Below are positions 21,900-34,365 of a stretch of 64,000 bases of DNA, piece by piece. The DNA lies in NCBI GenBank assembly GCA_029747015.1, contig JAKOGI010000009.1, forward strand, positions 1,492,501 to 1,556,500, in the 5' to 3' direction. How positions within the stretch are numbered: the stretch's first letter is position 1; each line of letters starts with the position of its first letter. This stretch comes from Carnegiea gigantea (Eukaryota; Streptophyta; Magnoliopsida; Caryophyllales; Cactaceae). The translations under genes were made by a program, and so were the position numbers. The notes under the pieces were generated by a model, which did not search any database, was not told the origin of the DNA, and saw only the letters and a program-made list of their open reading frames with translations.

Positions 21900-24000
21900 T
21901 ATATTAGAAGAAAGATTCACCTTGTTTCAACATTATTTATCTTTAAAAAAAATTGATCTTGCAACCATTCTATCTATTTAAAAAAAAAAGACAATCTTGC
22001 CACTCAAATTCAACATATCGAATAATCAAATCTTTGTTTATAGACAACATCAAAGACAAAAAAGGCCAACCAAGACATCCCCCTTCCCCCAAAACAAAGC
22101 CATATCGGGGGGGGACTTACAAGGATTGTGTTCTGAGAGGATTTTCTATCAATGACGTTGAGGAGCCTGAGCATTGTGCTAGCTGTGGTTAGTCTATTAT
22201 ACCAACTGTTGACGAGAATTCTAATGCTAAAGAAAAGGTGCAAGAGACTGTCAAGCAGGATTCCCATAACCCTCCGAAGATTGGTTGAGAAAACTTAGAA
22301 TTGGCAGACAATCGGGTGCTTGCATTGTAGGAGATGAGAATCCAACGATCGGGAGGATTATACAAGAAGTTTGAGAAAGAAAATGGAAAAGTAGCCATAA
22401 TGTTCTATTGAATCTAGATGGGTTCATTGAGTTCATGTGGAAAATGGGTTTAGTTGCTTGGAGTGCTAGATTTTTTAGTAATCACTTATAGCATGTTTTG
22501 CTATTTAGCTATATCTCTTATTCGCATTAGTAGTTGGGATTTTACTTTTAGTGATTTCTTTGTATGATACCTAATACTATCATTCTAAGATTTTTCGCAC
22601 TAATGATCAAAAAAATGAAAAGGAAAAAAGAAAAAATTTTTAAAAACCTCGAGAGCACTACATAGTCAATATTCCAAGTCTCAGGTCTTCTTTTGATAGG
22701 ATCATCGATATTAAAATTTATTTTAGGAACACTCATATATAACCTTGTAATTTTTCTTGTCAGGGTTACTGTAATATTTTCCTAATAAAATACAGAACTA
22801 CAATATTTTTTTAAGACTTTTAATGAGAACTCCATCACACATAATATAAGAGGAATGCAATTTATACAATGACTATTATTATGTACTATTACTTCAGACA
22901 ATTAAGCTATTTTTGTGTGTGTGTGTTTTTTTTTTTTTTTGGGGGGGGGGGGGGGCGCTCAAAGCTAGGTGGTACTAGTTGACACAAGCGATATATAATA
23001 AAGAGAGAAGTTTCCATGATGCCGCACCGAGAACTATAATTTGATATGATATAGGGTAAACCCGGGTGCATGTATAATGTATTGATTGATAAGTAGCATT
23101 GCTAAAAGCTAAATATGATATCTCCAATGCCATTCCAACACAAACACCTGTATAATTATATATATAATTAAGTGAAATCAGATACTCTTACCAAATATCA
23201 CATTACAGTTGGTTCAATTATTTTCTTTTCGCTCTTTTTTTTTTATTGCTCTTTTCTAAAGGTAATTTATATCATACATCTGAGAGTACTCCCACTTATC
23301 AAGTATACATATTTTTCTAATGTGTATTTATCATATAGACAAATTTTAATATGTGGCACTGATGTGACTTATGAGAGCACGTGCTGTTAGGAGTATGATA
23401 TAGGCTTTGTTTTCTAAGTAGTTGTGCAGTTATTAGACAATTAATGTCCACTTATATTAATGATACATGCACAACTATATTAAATTATTAATTATTAAAA
23501 TTGTAATTTTCATTTTAAATTGTTAATTGAAGGATCAACATAATTAACCTTCAAATTATGAGTCTTTAAAATTGTAACGGTTCTTTCTATCATTATGTCA
23601 TTTACACAATTTGTTTTTGGGGCCTTTTACATTAGTCAGAATTAGTAATTGACTAATTCTTGCAGAATTAACCATTTCAAAATTTTGCTATATATAAATC
23701 TGACATAGAGGCAACCTTGTATTACAGTCCACCCAAAAAAGTAGACAATTTCTTCTTATATCATTAGTTGAAACTAGACTTTTCATTCTTCCCAAGTAGA
23801 ATTATAATTTATTAAGATTTTAATGCTCATTCCCCTATTATTTTATTTTCTGCTTGGTTGTTCTTGAGTTTGATGTTAATTTTATTTGTTATCCAACTCT
23901 ATTTTATTTTTTTATTAATTGTCAATTACCCCAATATTTCGATTCCATTGGCATAGTGTTTCAGTTATAGTTTTAAATATTTTCAATAACCACTGTATAT
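21900..24000. other. AT-rich sequence, no recognised gene; homopolymer tract at 22926-22955
   Basis: A short GC-richer island at 22040-22440 has + strand pieces such as 'YKDCVLRGFSINDVEEPEHC' that look protein-like but match no family I know, and they are interrupted by stops. T15 followed by G15 occurs at 22926-22955. The rest is featureless AT-rich DNA. Confidence 0.3.
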
Positions 24001-24001
24001 A

Positions 24002-24800
24002 CTAGGGTGAATTCCATGTGAAAATATTTATTTAATAATATAAAATAAAATAATTTATCATTGCTGACATCTAAGATGTATTATAATACACAACAATTAT
24101 AGATACAAATTAAATTTAAAAATAAATATAAATAAAATTATAAAAATTTATCATTTTTTACATCATACTATAATAGTCTTTATTCATGATTTCAATATTA
24201 GATTTTGCATAAATTCCAAGAAAATTACTAACATAAACATGAACCTATAATCTATATACAGTTGCATTAAATAGAAAAGTGAATTTATGACTTTCATTTT
24301 GACCATGTGACTCATGTATGTGTACTACCTAAAAACTAATTATAATGATTTATTAATATTTCTATTGTTTTATATCATTTTATAGTAAAGACATGTTTGA
24401 CTTCTCAAAACTATTTATTATACCTAAATTTAATAGTAAAACTATTTTTTGCTTTTAAATTTTAGTATTAAATCCCTATATAATGAAGACATTATTGACT
24501 TCTCAAAAATATTTATTATGAACTAAATTTAATAGTAAAATTGTATTTTACTTTTAAGCTTTAACATTAAAAGAGCGGATTCAATCTTTATTATTGTGAT
24601 ACTTGGGATTAAATATTTTTTTTAAACAAAAATAATCAATGATAATGTGACATTTAATTTGTCAATCTACATTAGCTCATTCATACCATTCACTTTTTTT
24701 TGGTTGATGGAATGCCATTCACTTTTATATGTATATATGATATATGATATGATATGGTTATAATTTTGATTAACGTAAAAGACAAATTATTAGATTTTCA
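24002..24800 (-). repeat. AT-rich dispersed repeat, copy 1 (possible Helitron relative)
   Basis: Shares blocks in the same order with 39320-40505 and 59497-59930, for example 'TATCATTTTATAGTAAA', 'TAAATTTAATAGTAAAA', 'CAATGATAATGTG' and ATGATATGATAT tracts. Two internal ~105-bp tandem units occur at about 24377-24570. The left edge reads A|CTAGGG, compatible with a minus-strand Helitron 3' end, but the hairpin is not clear here. Confidence 0.45.
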
Positions 24801-25679
24801 TTATAGTTTTGTATTATTTACAATCAAATATCCTCAGAAATTTGGTTATTATATATCTTAAACTCTACATCAAATATTTAAGTACAAAAGCAATTTGTTT
24901 CACTATAACATTGTTGAACTCTTGAAATCTTAGCTTTTACTGTAACATATACTTGCTAAATTCATCCCCAAAAAATAATAAAAATAATATGAGGCAATGA
25001 ACATGTCAGTTGCAATTTCAACTGCTTCCAAAAAGTTGGGAAATCAAATAAATTTAAAAAAAAAAAAAATTACCCCCACCCAAAAAAAAAAAAAAAAAAA
25101 AGAAGATGAAAAGGGCCAACTTGATGAAACCTATGAACCAGTCATTCACACTTTTTATGGATAATTCACCTTAGAACATAAACAACAATTCGTTGGGGAA
25201 TTTATTCAATAACCATGCATGGTAAGGCGATGTATGTCTTTGTGCCAACGAAGATGAGAAGGGGGGCAAAATGACGTTTTGCATTTGTGAAATATGAGAG
25301 AGGGGAAGAAGCAAAAAGAGCGCAAGCTAAGCTTACAGAGTAATAGAACTTGGTTGCTGTCTTAGAAGTTGTATGCAAATAAGGGTAAATTCGATAGGAA
25401 GATAGGGCATAATGGAGTAAATTACACAGCAACACCATCATTCAACAGATTGAAGGCAAATAACATCAATACTCCAAAAGTTAGTCAATACAAGAAAGAA
25501 CGATGAAGGCAATAAGTTTACTACTTTTCCATAAGGGAAGGAGAAAAAAATCATGTGAAGAGAATCAGGTCAGAAGTCAATATGGAAAGCCTAACGCAAA
25601 GCCCTGTCGATGAATAATTGAATGGTACAAATTAAATGCAAATCCAAAACCTTTTTGCCACGGAAGGGAGAAATGACAT
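24801..25679. other. No recognised gene
   Basis: AT-rich, with two A-tracts at 25058-25101. A minus-strand frame at 25202-25441 is not recognised. Confidence 0.3.
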
Positions 25680-26022
25680 TCTAGTGAGGCACTTAAAGAA
25701 TACTTTATATTTGGGAACATTTAAGTATGTAAAATGTATGTAGCTCATGTTTAATGAGGACCCGAATTGGTTTACAACATGGTTTAAGAAGATTAAAACA
25801 TGGGGAGAATTTGATGTCCCCAATTTGCGCAAAATTTGGATAGCTTGTTATGATCTACCTATTTAATTATGGAGTCTTAAGAATTTTAGTAGAATAGCAT
25901 AACCATTTGGGAATTTCCTTATGGTGTATGCACACTTCTCATCCTTTAAAAAATTTAGAGTCCACATCTTTGTTGAGTAAATATAGAAGATTGAAGATAG
26001 AATCTTTTTTGATGGAGGCCTA
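25680..26022 (+). pseudogene. LINE-type ORF1 (DUF4283-like) fragment, interrupted by the giant gypsy element
   Basis: The + strand reading includes 'NEDPNWFTTWFKKIKTWGEF', then 'RKIWIACYDLPI' and 'WSLKNFSRIA*PFGNFLMV', the pattern of the DUF4283 domain of plant LINE ORF1 proteins. It contains stop codons. The frame appears to continue after the gypsy insertion at 39217-39290 ('GIHGVIILRDGQEDTS'), joined across the GCCTA duplication. Confidence 0.6.
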
Positions 26023-26271
26023 TGTAACGACCCGAATATAATATTCATTTTAATTACCTTGAATCATCTTAATTACAAATTAATCAAATTAGGTGCCGCA
26101 TTTCAATTTAACATTTTATATATATGCATATATATTTATGCAATTGCAGGTTGAATCAGCAGAATAGTCTCGAAATGGATTTTTTGTTACACCTGAATAA
26201 TTCCTTCAAATGCCAATAAATATTTGAATGACCGCTAAATAAAATTAGCCTAACTATCAAAAAGGCTAATT

Positions 26272-26273
<2 letters not shown>

Positions 26274-26340
<67 letters not shown>
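26274..26340. repeat. (AAT)n microsatellite in LTR
   Basis: About 22 units. The matching tract in the 3' LTR (35500-35544) is shorter. Confidence 0.95.
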
Positions 26341-26432
26341 TACGGATAAATATACTAATAATGTAATGATGATAAAAAGGTAAGTTATATTTAGAGTGAA
26401 TTAATAATCAAAATATTTTATATTAATTCAAT

Positions 26433-26444
26433 TATATATATATA

Positions 26445-26502
<58 letters not shown>
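26433..26502. repeat. (TA)n/(TG)n microsatellite in LTR
   Basis: About 70 bp of TA with a short GTGTGTG interruption. The 3' LTR has only about 15 bp here. Confidence 0.95.
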
Positions 26503-26504
<2 letters not shown>

Positions 26505-26744
26505 GTTTGGAAAAATAAAATATAATAAGACAAAAACAGTAATAATAATAAGAGAGGATAATCAGTATAATTACGGAAAAAAAAGAGGAGAACCGACATA
26601 AGTACACACAAAACAAGCCAAAAGCCACACAAAAAAAAAAAAAAAAAACACTACTCTGCCTTCTCCTCACACCCCTGACATACCCAACCGCATTCCTCTC
26701 CTCTGCTCCGTCCAAGCCAGTAGATCGTCGCTGCTCGTTGGCCG

Positions 26745-27423
26745 TGTAGGCACTAAAAATTTATTTGTGCCGTACCAAAATTAAATTAAATTAGTTAATT
26801 GGGTCAACCCTTTTAATTAATTTAATTTTGCCTAAAAGACTTACAAGTCAAGTCCAAAGATGAAGCCTAGATGACTCCTAAGTCCAAACTCAGTCAAAAT
26901 TCAAGTCAAAACCCAAATCGAGGCTTAATACGACTACCAAGTCAAGTCACGACCTTAAACCCGAATAAAGTCATGGCGTGGTCAAAGTCAAAAATTAAAG
27001 TCAAAGTCAAAGGTCAAAGTCAAAGACCTACATCGGCTCATAAGTCAAACGTCAAAATCGACTCTCAAGTCAACGTCCAGTCAAAGTTCGAGGCGACTTC
27101 CAAGTCAACACTCGGCCCAACCCCGGAAGACTCTCAAGTCAAAGTCAAAGTCAAAGTCGAAACAAGCGAAAGTCAAAGCAGTTTAGGGAAAAGTCTGATT
27201 AAAAGGCCCAAAACCTAGGTCAAATTCCAAAACCCAAGTCAAGGCCTGTCTTGACTTTCAAGGGGGCTTTCCTATAAATAGGTCTCCTACCCCTCTTTGT
27301 TGAAGGATGGGAAAAATCCGTCTTTGAAGGAGAAAGAATCAGAGGATTGTATTCATAGAGATTGTACCCAATTCAAATCAGTTGAATTCTATAAAAATTC
27401 AATCTTTGTAATTTGTGATTACA
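26745..27423 (+). mobile_element. Solo LTR nested in the 5' LTR
   Basis: Begins TGTAGGCACTAAAAA and ends TTTGTGATTACA, flanked by GGCCG at 26740-26744 and 27424-27428. The paired 3' LTR lacks this segment, which confirms insertion. A TATA box (CTATAAATAG) lies at 27272 and an AT-rich 3' part follows. A run of GTCAAA-type short repeats fills about 26980-27190. The partner LTR and interior are absent, so it formed by LTR-LTR recombination. Confidence 0.85.
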
Positions 27424-29551
27424 GGCCGTTCACCGTCACCGCCAGCGCCTCCGCCGGCCACCCCGAACCCCAACCCCTCTGTTCTTCTTCTCACTGCTGG
27501 TACACACACGTCAGCCCGAGCCTCCCCTCTGCACCGGCCTATTCTATCTCCGCCGGCCATCGTCAGCTATTGCTCGCCGTCCCGGCCCACCACCCGTCGC
27601 CCAGGCACCACCAACCAGCTGCAACAGCCATCACCTCCTCTCTCCTTCCATTACTTTGCTCCAATTTGGTGTGAAAGGTGTGAAACCCTAACCCCTCTTG
27701 ATTGGGTTTGATTGGATTATGCTTGAATTTTTGTGGATAGTGATGAATTTAGTTTTAGGAGTATTAATTTGTAATTTCTTTGCCTTTAATTGATGTTTTG
27801 ATTTGTGTGGAAAGCTTGAGGTTGAGGATGAACATGGTGATGAAGGTTGGATGTTTAGATGTGAAGATTTAAGCTTGTTCATGTTGTTTTAATGATGTTT
27901 AATTTAATTTGGTGAATATTGAATGGAATCAATGAGAAACATGTCTTGCCTGAGGAACTGCTAATGTCATGGGCATGGTGACTTAGGGTTTAAATGTTTG
28001 AACGTAATTTAGACTTGGTCATATTGATTTAAGGGTGTTTAGAATAATTTAACTAAAAAATTGAATGAAATTAATGGATTACCCAAGTGTTCGAGAAATG
28101 TGTTGCCATGGAAATGGGAATTATAAGGTTTGTGACTTGGATGTGAATTAAGCTTGTTATGTTGATTTAATGGTGTTCAAGTGGATTGTAATGCACATTT
28201 GAATGAGATTAAAGAGAAATTATATTAGATGGATGAATTGTGGTCATAAGCTTGATGGTTTAAGATTAGATGCTTGAATGAAATCTAAATTTAATTGTGT
28301 TGCTTTGAAGATTTTAGATGAATAATATTTGAGTAAGAATTTGGAGGAGTATGTAGGTGGCCGATATTATTACGGATATGGAAATTTAAGGTTTAAGGCT
28401 TGAATGAAGTTTAAGTTAATTATGTGAATTTATTAGTAGTTGATGAATTAAGTGATGATTAAATAGATATATATGTATATAGGTATAAGATTAATGTGTG
28501 GAACCATCCTTCGAACTTAGAGGCCAAGTAAAGATGGAGTAGAGAGGGAAAAGAAATGAAATAATGTCGATGTTTTGCAATTCTTAGGCTAAAAGTGAAT
28601 GTCAATCAGATTACAAACTTAGGGCACTAAAGGTGTGATGATTGTGACTGGGGATATCATATCCAAGGGTTATAATTAATATGGATTAGGACATAATGTA
28701 GGAATAAGGAAGTATTGGTTAGTAAAAATTTCATTTAAAAGGTAATGACGGGAAAATTGGACTTGAGCAAATGAGAGTGGATTTGATTAGCGTCGCTTTG
28801 GGTTTAAATTAAGATGATAACCATGGTATGAAATAATAATAGCAAAGCAATTAATGTTAATCGAAGCAATCAAAACAAAATAGACAATATTAACGAGTTT
28901 ATAATAATAAATCAAATAGCAGTAGCGTCAATTCAGGCTTCTCGATCGGCCTGGGGGTTGAGCACCTAACTAAGATCGCATCAAGACGTACGTTGATCAA
29001 GGGGTCTACTTTCAAATGATAATCAGCAAAGCAATTTTACTTATATATTCTCTCTCCCCTGTTTGCAAAACAAAAAGTTTTGAAATGTGAGCGCCCGACT
29101 AATTTAACATAAATCTTATTTTACTGCATAAGGATGTACGTGTTGAGTTTCGGCTCATTATTCGAATGTTTTTATGCTTTCTATTTTAGGTAAGGAATCA
29201 ATGAATAATCATCATCCTGGCAAGCCAGAAGGTGGCAAGAAATGAACGAGAGATGCAGTTTTACTGGGCGTTAGCTAGCCAAATGCTCACAGTAGGCTAG
29301 CACCCTGGAGATTTGCTTATTGTTATTCTTTTGAAACTTATTGCTACGCTAAGTTATCATATATATTATGAACTGCATGAATGGACAGATGTTTATTTTA
29401 TTTCCAAGATTTAGTAAATCAGGTAGCCTTGTTCCATCACGGAACGACGGTAATGCCTCCAATCAAAGACTTTCGCTGCAAACCAATAGTAAATAGATGA
29501 TTAAGTAATTAAATTAAACTAATCAGGCATTAGCTATTGGGGCGTTACAGT

Positions 29552-29566
29552 TGTGATATCAGAGCC
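29552..29566 (+). other. Primer-binding site of the giant gypsy element
   Basis: TGTGATATCAGAGCC follows the 5' LTR by 2 bp. It is a diverged form of TGGTATCAGAGC (initiator tRNA-Met). Confidence 0.7.
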
Positions 29567-32500
29567 GGGTTTAGAATCACTATGAGCTATAGGGATGCCT
29601 ATGAGTTATGTTGGATTAGTGAAACGAATTTGTTGACCAGGAGTTCATATGTATGCATGGCTTATGCGGATGTTTTAGTACATATTTACCTGGCCTTCAT
29701 CTTTTGGTAAGGCCAACAATTTAGTTAAATAATATCTTAAGACTTTCATCGTTATCCAAATGGAGTACGAAAGCATTTGGTCCAAGTCTTGGTGACGTAT
29801 GTATTCCAAAGAAGTATATTAAGCTCATTACAAATCTTGTGGAAATTTTGGGGTTCCAAGTTTGAGTTACCAAGATGCTTTCAATCTAGAGGTTTTGTTA
29901 ACATGTGCTGAAATACTTAATACTTGGGTATCGTGATGTTTAAGACATGATAAGAAGGTGAGGTCCGCAAGCTCTTATGTGATTAATGCAGTACTAAACT
30001 ACATTTAACTTACTAGGAAGTGGAAATGTATTATGCAGCAATATTCACAGGCTGGAACATTATGAAACAACCATTGTAATAGTGGGATAATGTGAATGTT
30101 TGGGAGCCTATCATAACATCGTGGATGATTTGCAATAATTATTTAGTATAATGAATCCGGTGTTGGCAATTCAATAGCTTATGGGGTGGTACTTGGTAGT
30201 ATATGGGTTGTAAGTGTCAAGATAAGGTGTTACGCAACGGAGGTGTTGTCATTAAGGTGTCTTTAGATAGTGTGAACCTATGTGGGCTACCAACTACTAG
30301 GTGTGTATAAGTCATTATACCCTAAGAGCATGTTTTGCAATGACAAAAGTAGTAAGTAATAGAGAGATGAAGGATATTTAGACTTAGGATTTTGGAGGAT
30401 GTGTTGACTCTGGGTCGTGACACGAATCATATAACAAATATGCCTCAAACTAGATGATATAGACATGAAAACTTTAGAAACGTGTAGGGGAAAACTCTTT
30501 TAGAAATTCGAGATCCTTTAGTGTGGTTGGATCAATAGTGTCCACATCTATTATGAGTTCAATGCAAACTCTATACACACCTGGCGATTTCTATGGATAG
30601 ATTTTAGCTCCAAGATATTCATATGAGGTTCTAAGGAGACGATATAAATAATTTCTCTTATTATGATAGATTAGGTCATGAGTGCTGATGGGTCAAGCTA
30701 TACTCATTAGATTGTGCAAAATAAATTTAGAAGGAAAGATCTTACTTTATGGAGTATCAGGTGATTGGTAAGTAAGCCCCTTGGGATTAACAAGATTAGA
30801 TAAAAAGAAAGAGTAATTAGAAGGGCACTGGGACATTGGATTCATCAAAGAAGCGAGAATGACGGTCCATAACTGAGTATGCTCATTCTGGTAAAAAATG
30901 AAAATCTATAGAGGTGAAACTATAGGCAAAAGGCTTGAGGAAATGTCAAATATGTCAAATACTTTTGTATACTGGGAACTCTGGAAGTCATAATTTACAC
31001 TTTCGCCCCGAGTAAATAAGACTTTCAGAGATAAATAATCCTTGGAGAAGTATAATAAGTACAATTGTTACATGAGATTGGACTTAGAGCATTTGTTGTG
31101 GCATTACAGTTTATGTTGGTAAGGAATCGGAAGTGATCATTTGAGTGTAAATATCTATATATTGTATGGACTCTATCAAAGGATTACCAGTGATTTTATG
31201 AGATCGAAATGTCAAATTCAAAAGAACAGTATCAGAACATAACTTTAGTTACAACAATGGAGGATTATGAGGTATTAATATAGGTATGAAGATCTGTGTG
31301 ATATTTGCATACCGATTGAAACCCAGGCGACTTTCTATTCAGCATGTCAAACTCTTGAAATTTTATCTACATGAGTTCCTGTGCCGATCCAAATGAGTTT
31401 ACAGTGACATTTAGCCAATTAACATTAAATCCCCCTTACTAGATCTTACTGCGTAATTTAGCGTCCTTCTTGACCTCCTTAGTTATTACCTAGAACTAAC
31501 AAGCCCTTACTATGCCATAACATAACTTAAATTGTAATCCCTCTTCCTCTACATCAAGCTTTCTAAAAACTATTTAATTATTGCAGCAATACTTCATTCT
31601 ATATCTGTTCCCTCGTTAAATTTCCTCATGACTTGAATTTTTGTAGGGAATCTTTACCATCAAGTTAGGTTACGTCTCTCTTACTTTCTCTCTTGCTTTC
31701 ATTAATTTCCTTTACTCAACTTGCCTTTATGATCACTGTTTCAATAATAACGTATAATAACGTGATCTTTCTTAGCCATAACATCCCATCATTACATAGG
31801 TTGCTATTTTACTATTAGTTTGGTTTTTGAATTTATGCACCATGTTTTGGTTCCTATGTAATCAATGATTGGAACTATCCTACTCTTATTGCCCTCCATC
31901 CCTAAATTGTTTACGCTTATAGTTATTTTCATTCCGTTTACATCACGATAATATTTTAATTACTCATCATTCTAAAATCTGTCATTTGTTCCTTTCGTTA
32001 AAATCTTACATCAACTACAATTTTTAATACTTTCAGTCATTAACTAATTTCTCCCTTAATCATTTCGACTCATGTACTGGACTAGTCTTCTTGCCATTTT
32101 ACCCCGCTTTCGACCCCAAAAAATTTGCTTAAAGGATTTTGCGTGGCATACTAAACTTTGCTGATTCATTTATCTTTTGCATTGATGCGATTATTTCTAT
32201 CATTTTCTATATTTGATTAATTTGTCTTTTGCATTAATACGATTATTTCTATCATTTCTTATATTTTGTTAAATTGACTCATCTTTAAACTTTACTTTCT
32301 TCAACATTATCTGATCCTTCTTTTAATTTCAAACTTCCAAACATCAGTGGCTCTTTAAGAGTGCTCGTACCTATTTCTAGCCTCATCCACCATGTCTTCG
32401 AAACTTCTTGTTAAATACTGAATCTATTCTCGCTCGATTTCAAGAGGTTGTAACCATTCTAATACTTTCGACTTTCATCTTTCTCCTCATCATTTCGTTA

Positions 32501-33386
32501 AAAGTGTATTTGTATGTATATATACATATATTATAACCCCACCAATTTTCTTGCTTTTAAATTCCATTCCTCAAAATATCAACTCGACTTTTCTCTATAC
32601 AATCTTATTATCTTGCTTAAATTTGTTTCATGGTGCTTACTTTGTACTCTACTCATTCAAATCCAAATTCATCTATTGACTTTATCATGTTGATGGTGGC
32701 TAGACGATCACCTTTTTGAAACTCCATGACTATTATTTCATTTGTAACTTAATCGCCCTTCTCGTTTGAAGAGGGTCAAGTCTTTTCCTTCAAAACTCTC
32801 TTTTGTCGTTATCTATTACCTATGTTAGACAAAACTTTGGTTAAAGGTATTTAAATAAGCAAATATTCTTGCCTTCCTATTTTTGAATACTCTAATCCCT
32901 TCTTATTTCTTCATAAGCAACACACATTGATATGTAAGTCAACCTTTTAACTACCTAATCAAATTGAGAGGGCACAGAATAATCGTATTTGCCACTGATA
33001 TGACTCAGGAACTATTGACTTTCTGCTGGCTCTTTTGTGATTCATACTCGTAAACCACAATGTTCGTGGTCCTCTATTCCTGGATTCCTGAAAACTCACA
33101 GCTATCTTTACTTTAGCCATCCCATAACAATCCCTCCCTTATTAATCATTTTGACTTCACTGTTTATTCCTTTCATGGGCAATAACTCACTTGACCGCCA
33201 TCATCATCACTCTCATTCGTGGATATGTTCGTCTTTAGCATCACATTTAGATCTAGCAAACTTTTGACTGGTCCAAGGATGAAAAACCCAGCATAGTTTG
33301 AACACGATAATAAGTACCCAATTTGTCGTCTTCAAGGACCCTGAAAATATAAGCATTGAAATGGTATCACATGGGTTAAGAAATGG
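29567..33386 (+). mobile_element. Decayed internal region; RNase H remnant near 31070-31200; C/T-rich block 31420-33260
   Basis: No open frame survives. Near 31070-31150 the pieces 'MRLDLEHLLWHYSL' and 'SDHLSVNIYILYG' resemble the RNase H region of gypsy pol. From about 31420 to 33260 the + strand becomes strikingly pyrimidine-rich, with no detectable pol homology on either strand. This may be a separate, unidentified insertion. Confidence 0.5.
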
Positions 33387-33387
33387 G

Positions 33388-33490
33388 TTTCATTAGCACT
33401 AAAAGTGCAACCCTCAATAACAGTGAAGACTAAGTAAAATCAAAAGGGGAGATATCAAGTTAGAAAAACTTCTACAGCATGCCATTTGGG
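33388..33490 (+). repeat. ~105-bp direct repeat, copy 1, left of the integrase remnant
   Basis: 'TTAGCACTAAAAGTGCAACC' through 'GATATCAAGTTAGAAAAAC' matches 33783-33886 ('TTAGCATTAAAACTACAATC' through 'GATATCAAATTAAAGAAACC') with scattered changes. Confidence 0.7.
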
Positions 33491-33760
33491 TTATTATTGA
33501 TAGACTCACCAAATTTGCCCATTTATACCAATTCATAACACTTGGGGTGTAAAGAGATTAACACAGTTGTATGTCAAGAAAATTGTTCGACTGTACGACA
33601 TACTAAAGGACATAGTGTCTGATCGAGAGTAAAGATTTCAAGCTCAGCTTTGGTAAGCCTTACAAAAAGCCTTTGGGACCAAGTAAATTTTAGTAGTTCA
33701 TACCACCGCGAAACCGTTGGACAAATTAAGAAGGTAAATCAAATCTTAGGGCATGTGTGC
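33487..33760 (+). pseudogene. Gypsy integrase core remnant
   Basis: 'WVIIDRLTKFAHLYQFI' at 33487, then 'LYVKKIVRLYDILKDIVSDRE' near 33570, then after a stop 'FSSSYHRETVGQ' near 33690. These are the standard blocks of the gypsy integrase catalytic core: the first Asp lies in IDRLTK, the second in VSDR, and the Gly-Gln pair follows. Stops and frame changes show it is inactive. Confidence 0.8.
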
Positions 33761-33782
33761 TTGACTTTCAAATTGGATGGTC

Positions 33783-33886
33783 ATTAGCATTAAAACTACA
33801 ATCCTCAACAATAACGAAGGCCAAGTATAGTCAAAACAGGTGATATCAAATTAAAGAAACCTACACAGAATGTCATACAAGAAGTA
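33783..33886 (+). repeat. ~105-bp direct repeat, copy 2, right of the integrase remnant
   Basis: Pairs with 33388-33490. See that entry. Confidence 0.7.
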
Positions 33887-33896
33887 GTAGCAACGG

Positions 33897-34033
33897 GTCG
33901 GATTCGGAGTGGGTGAACCTCCACCCGCATCCATCGGCTCCACCAGGTCCACCCGTCACCTGCTCATCCGCTCACCTGCATCCAATACACCCACCACCCG
34001 CGGATGAAGTGGGTGATAAACGGGTGAAACGGA

Positions 34034-34108
<75 letters not shown>

Positions 34109-34154
34109 TGTATGTATATGTGGATATATGTATATATATGTACATATGTATGTA

Positions 34155-34187
<33 letters not shown>

Positions 34188-34365
34188 AAAGCAGGTGAGG
34201 GATTGGGTGACGGATCGGGTGGACCATTACCCGAATCCAACCCGATCCATCAACCGGTTATCCATCACCCGCTTAATTCACTCGTTTAGTCGGGTTTTCA
34301 CCCGATTTTTGGGATCGGATAAATCGGGTATCCATCGGGTGCGGGTGAAATTGCCAGACCTGGAC
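33897..34365. mobile_element. CGGGTG-rich hAT-like non-autonomous element
   Basis: Two GC-rich arms full of ACCCGC/CGGGTG motifs in opposite orientation flank a long (TA)n tract. The right end, read in reverse, is CAGGTCTGGCAATTTCACCC, a form typical of hAT ends. The left end (near CAACGGGTCGG) is eroded and no target duplication was found. Confidence 0.5.
34035..34187. repeat. Compound microsatellite (TA)n-(TATG)n-(TG)n
   Basis: About 60 bp of TA, then TATG/TACA-type steps, then (TG)9 and TA again. Confidence 0.95.

Larger units (their letters stand above)
26023..29549 (+). repeat. 5' LTR of the giant gypsy element
   Basis: 3527 bp including a 679-bp nested solo LTR. It contains (AAT)n (26274-26340) and (TA)n (26433-26502) tracts at the same relative places as the 3' LTR, then a GC-rich segment (27424-27680). 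Confidence 0.9.

Noticed and set aside
26428..26715. Open frames rich in IYIYIY (also at 33956-34240, 40572-40784, 61414-61740)
   Set aside because: They are translations of (TA)n microsatellites, not proteins.
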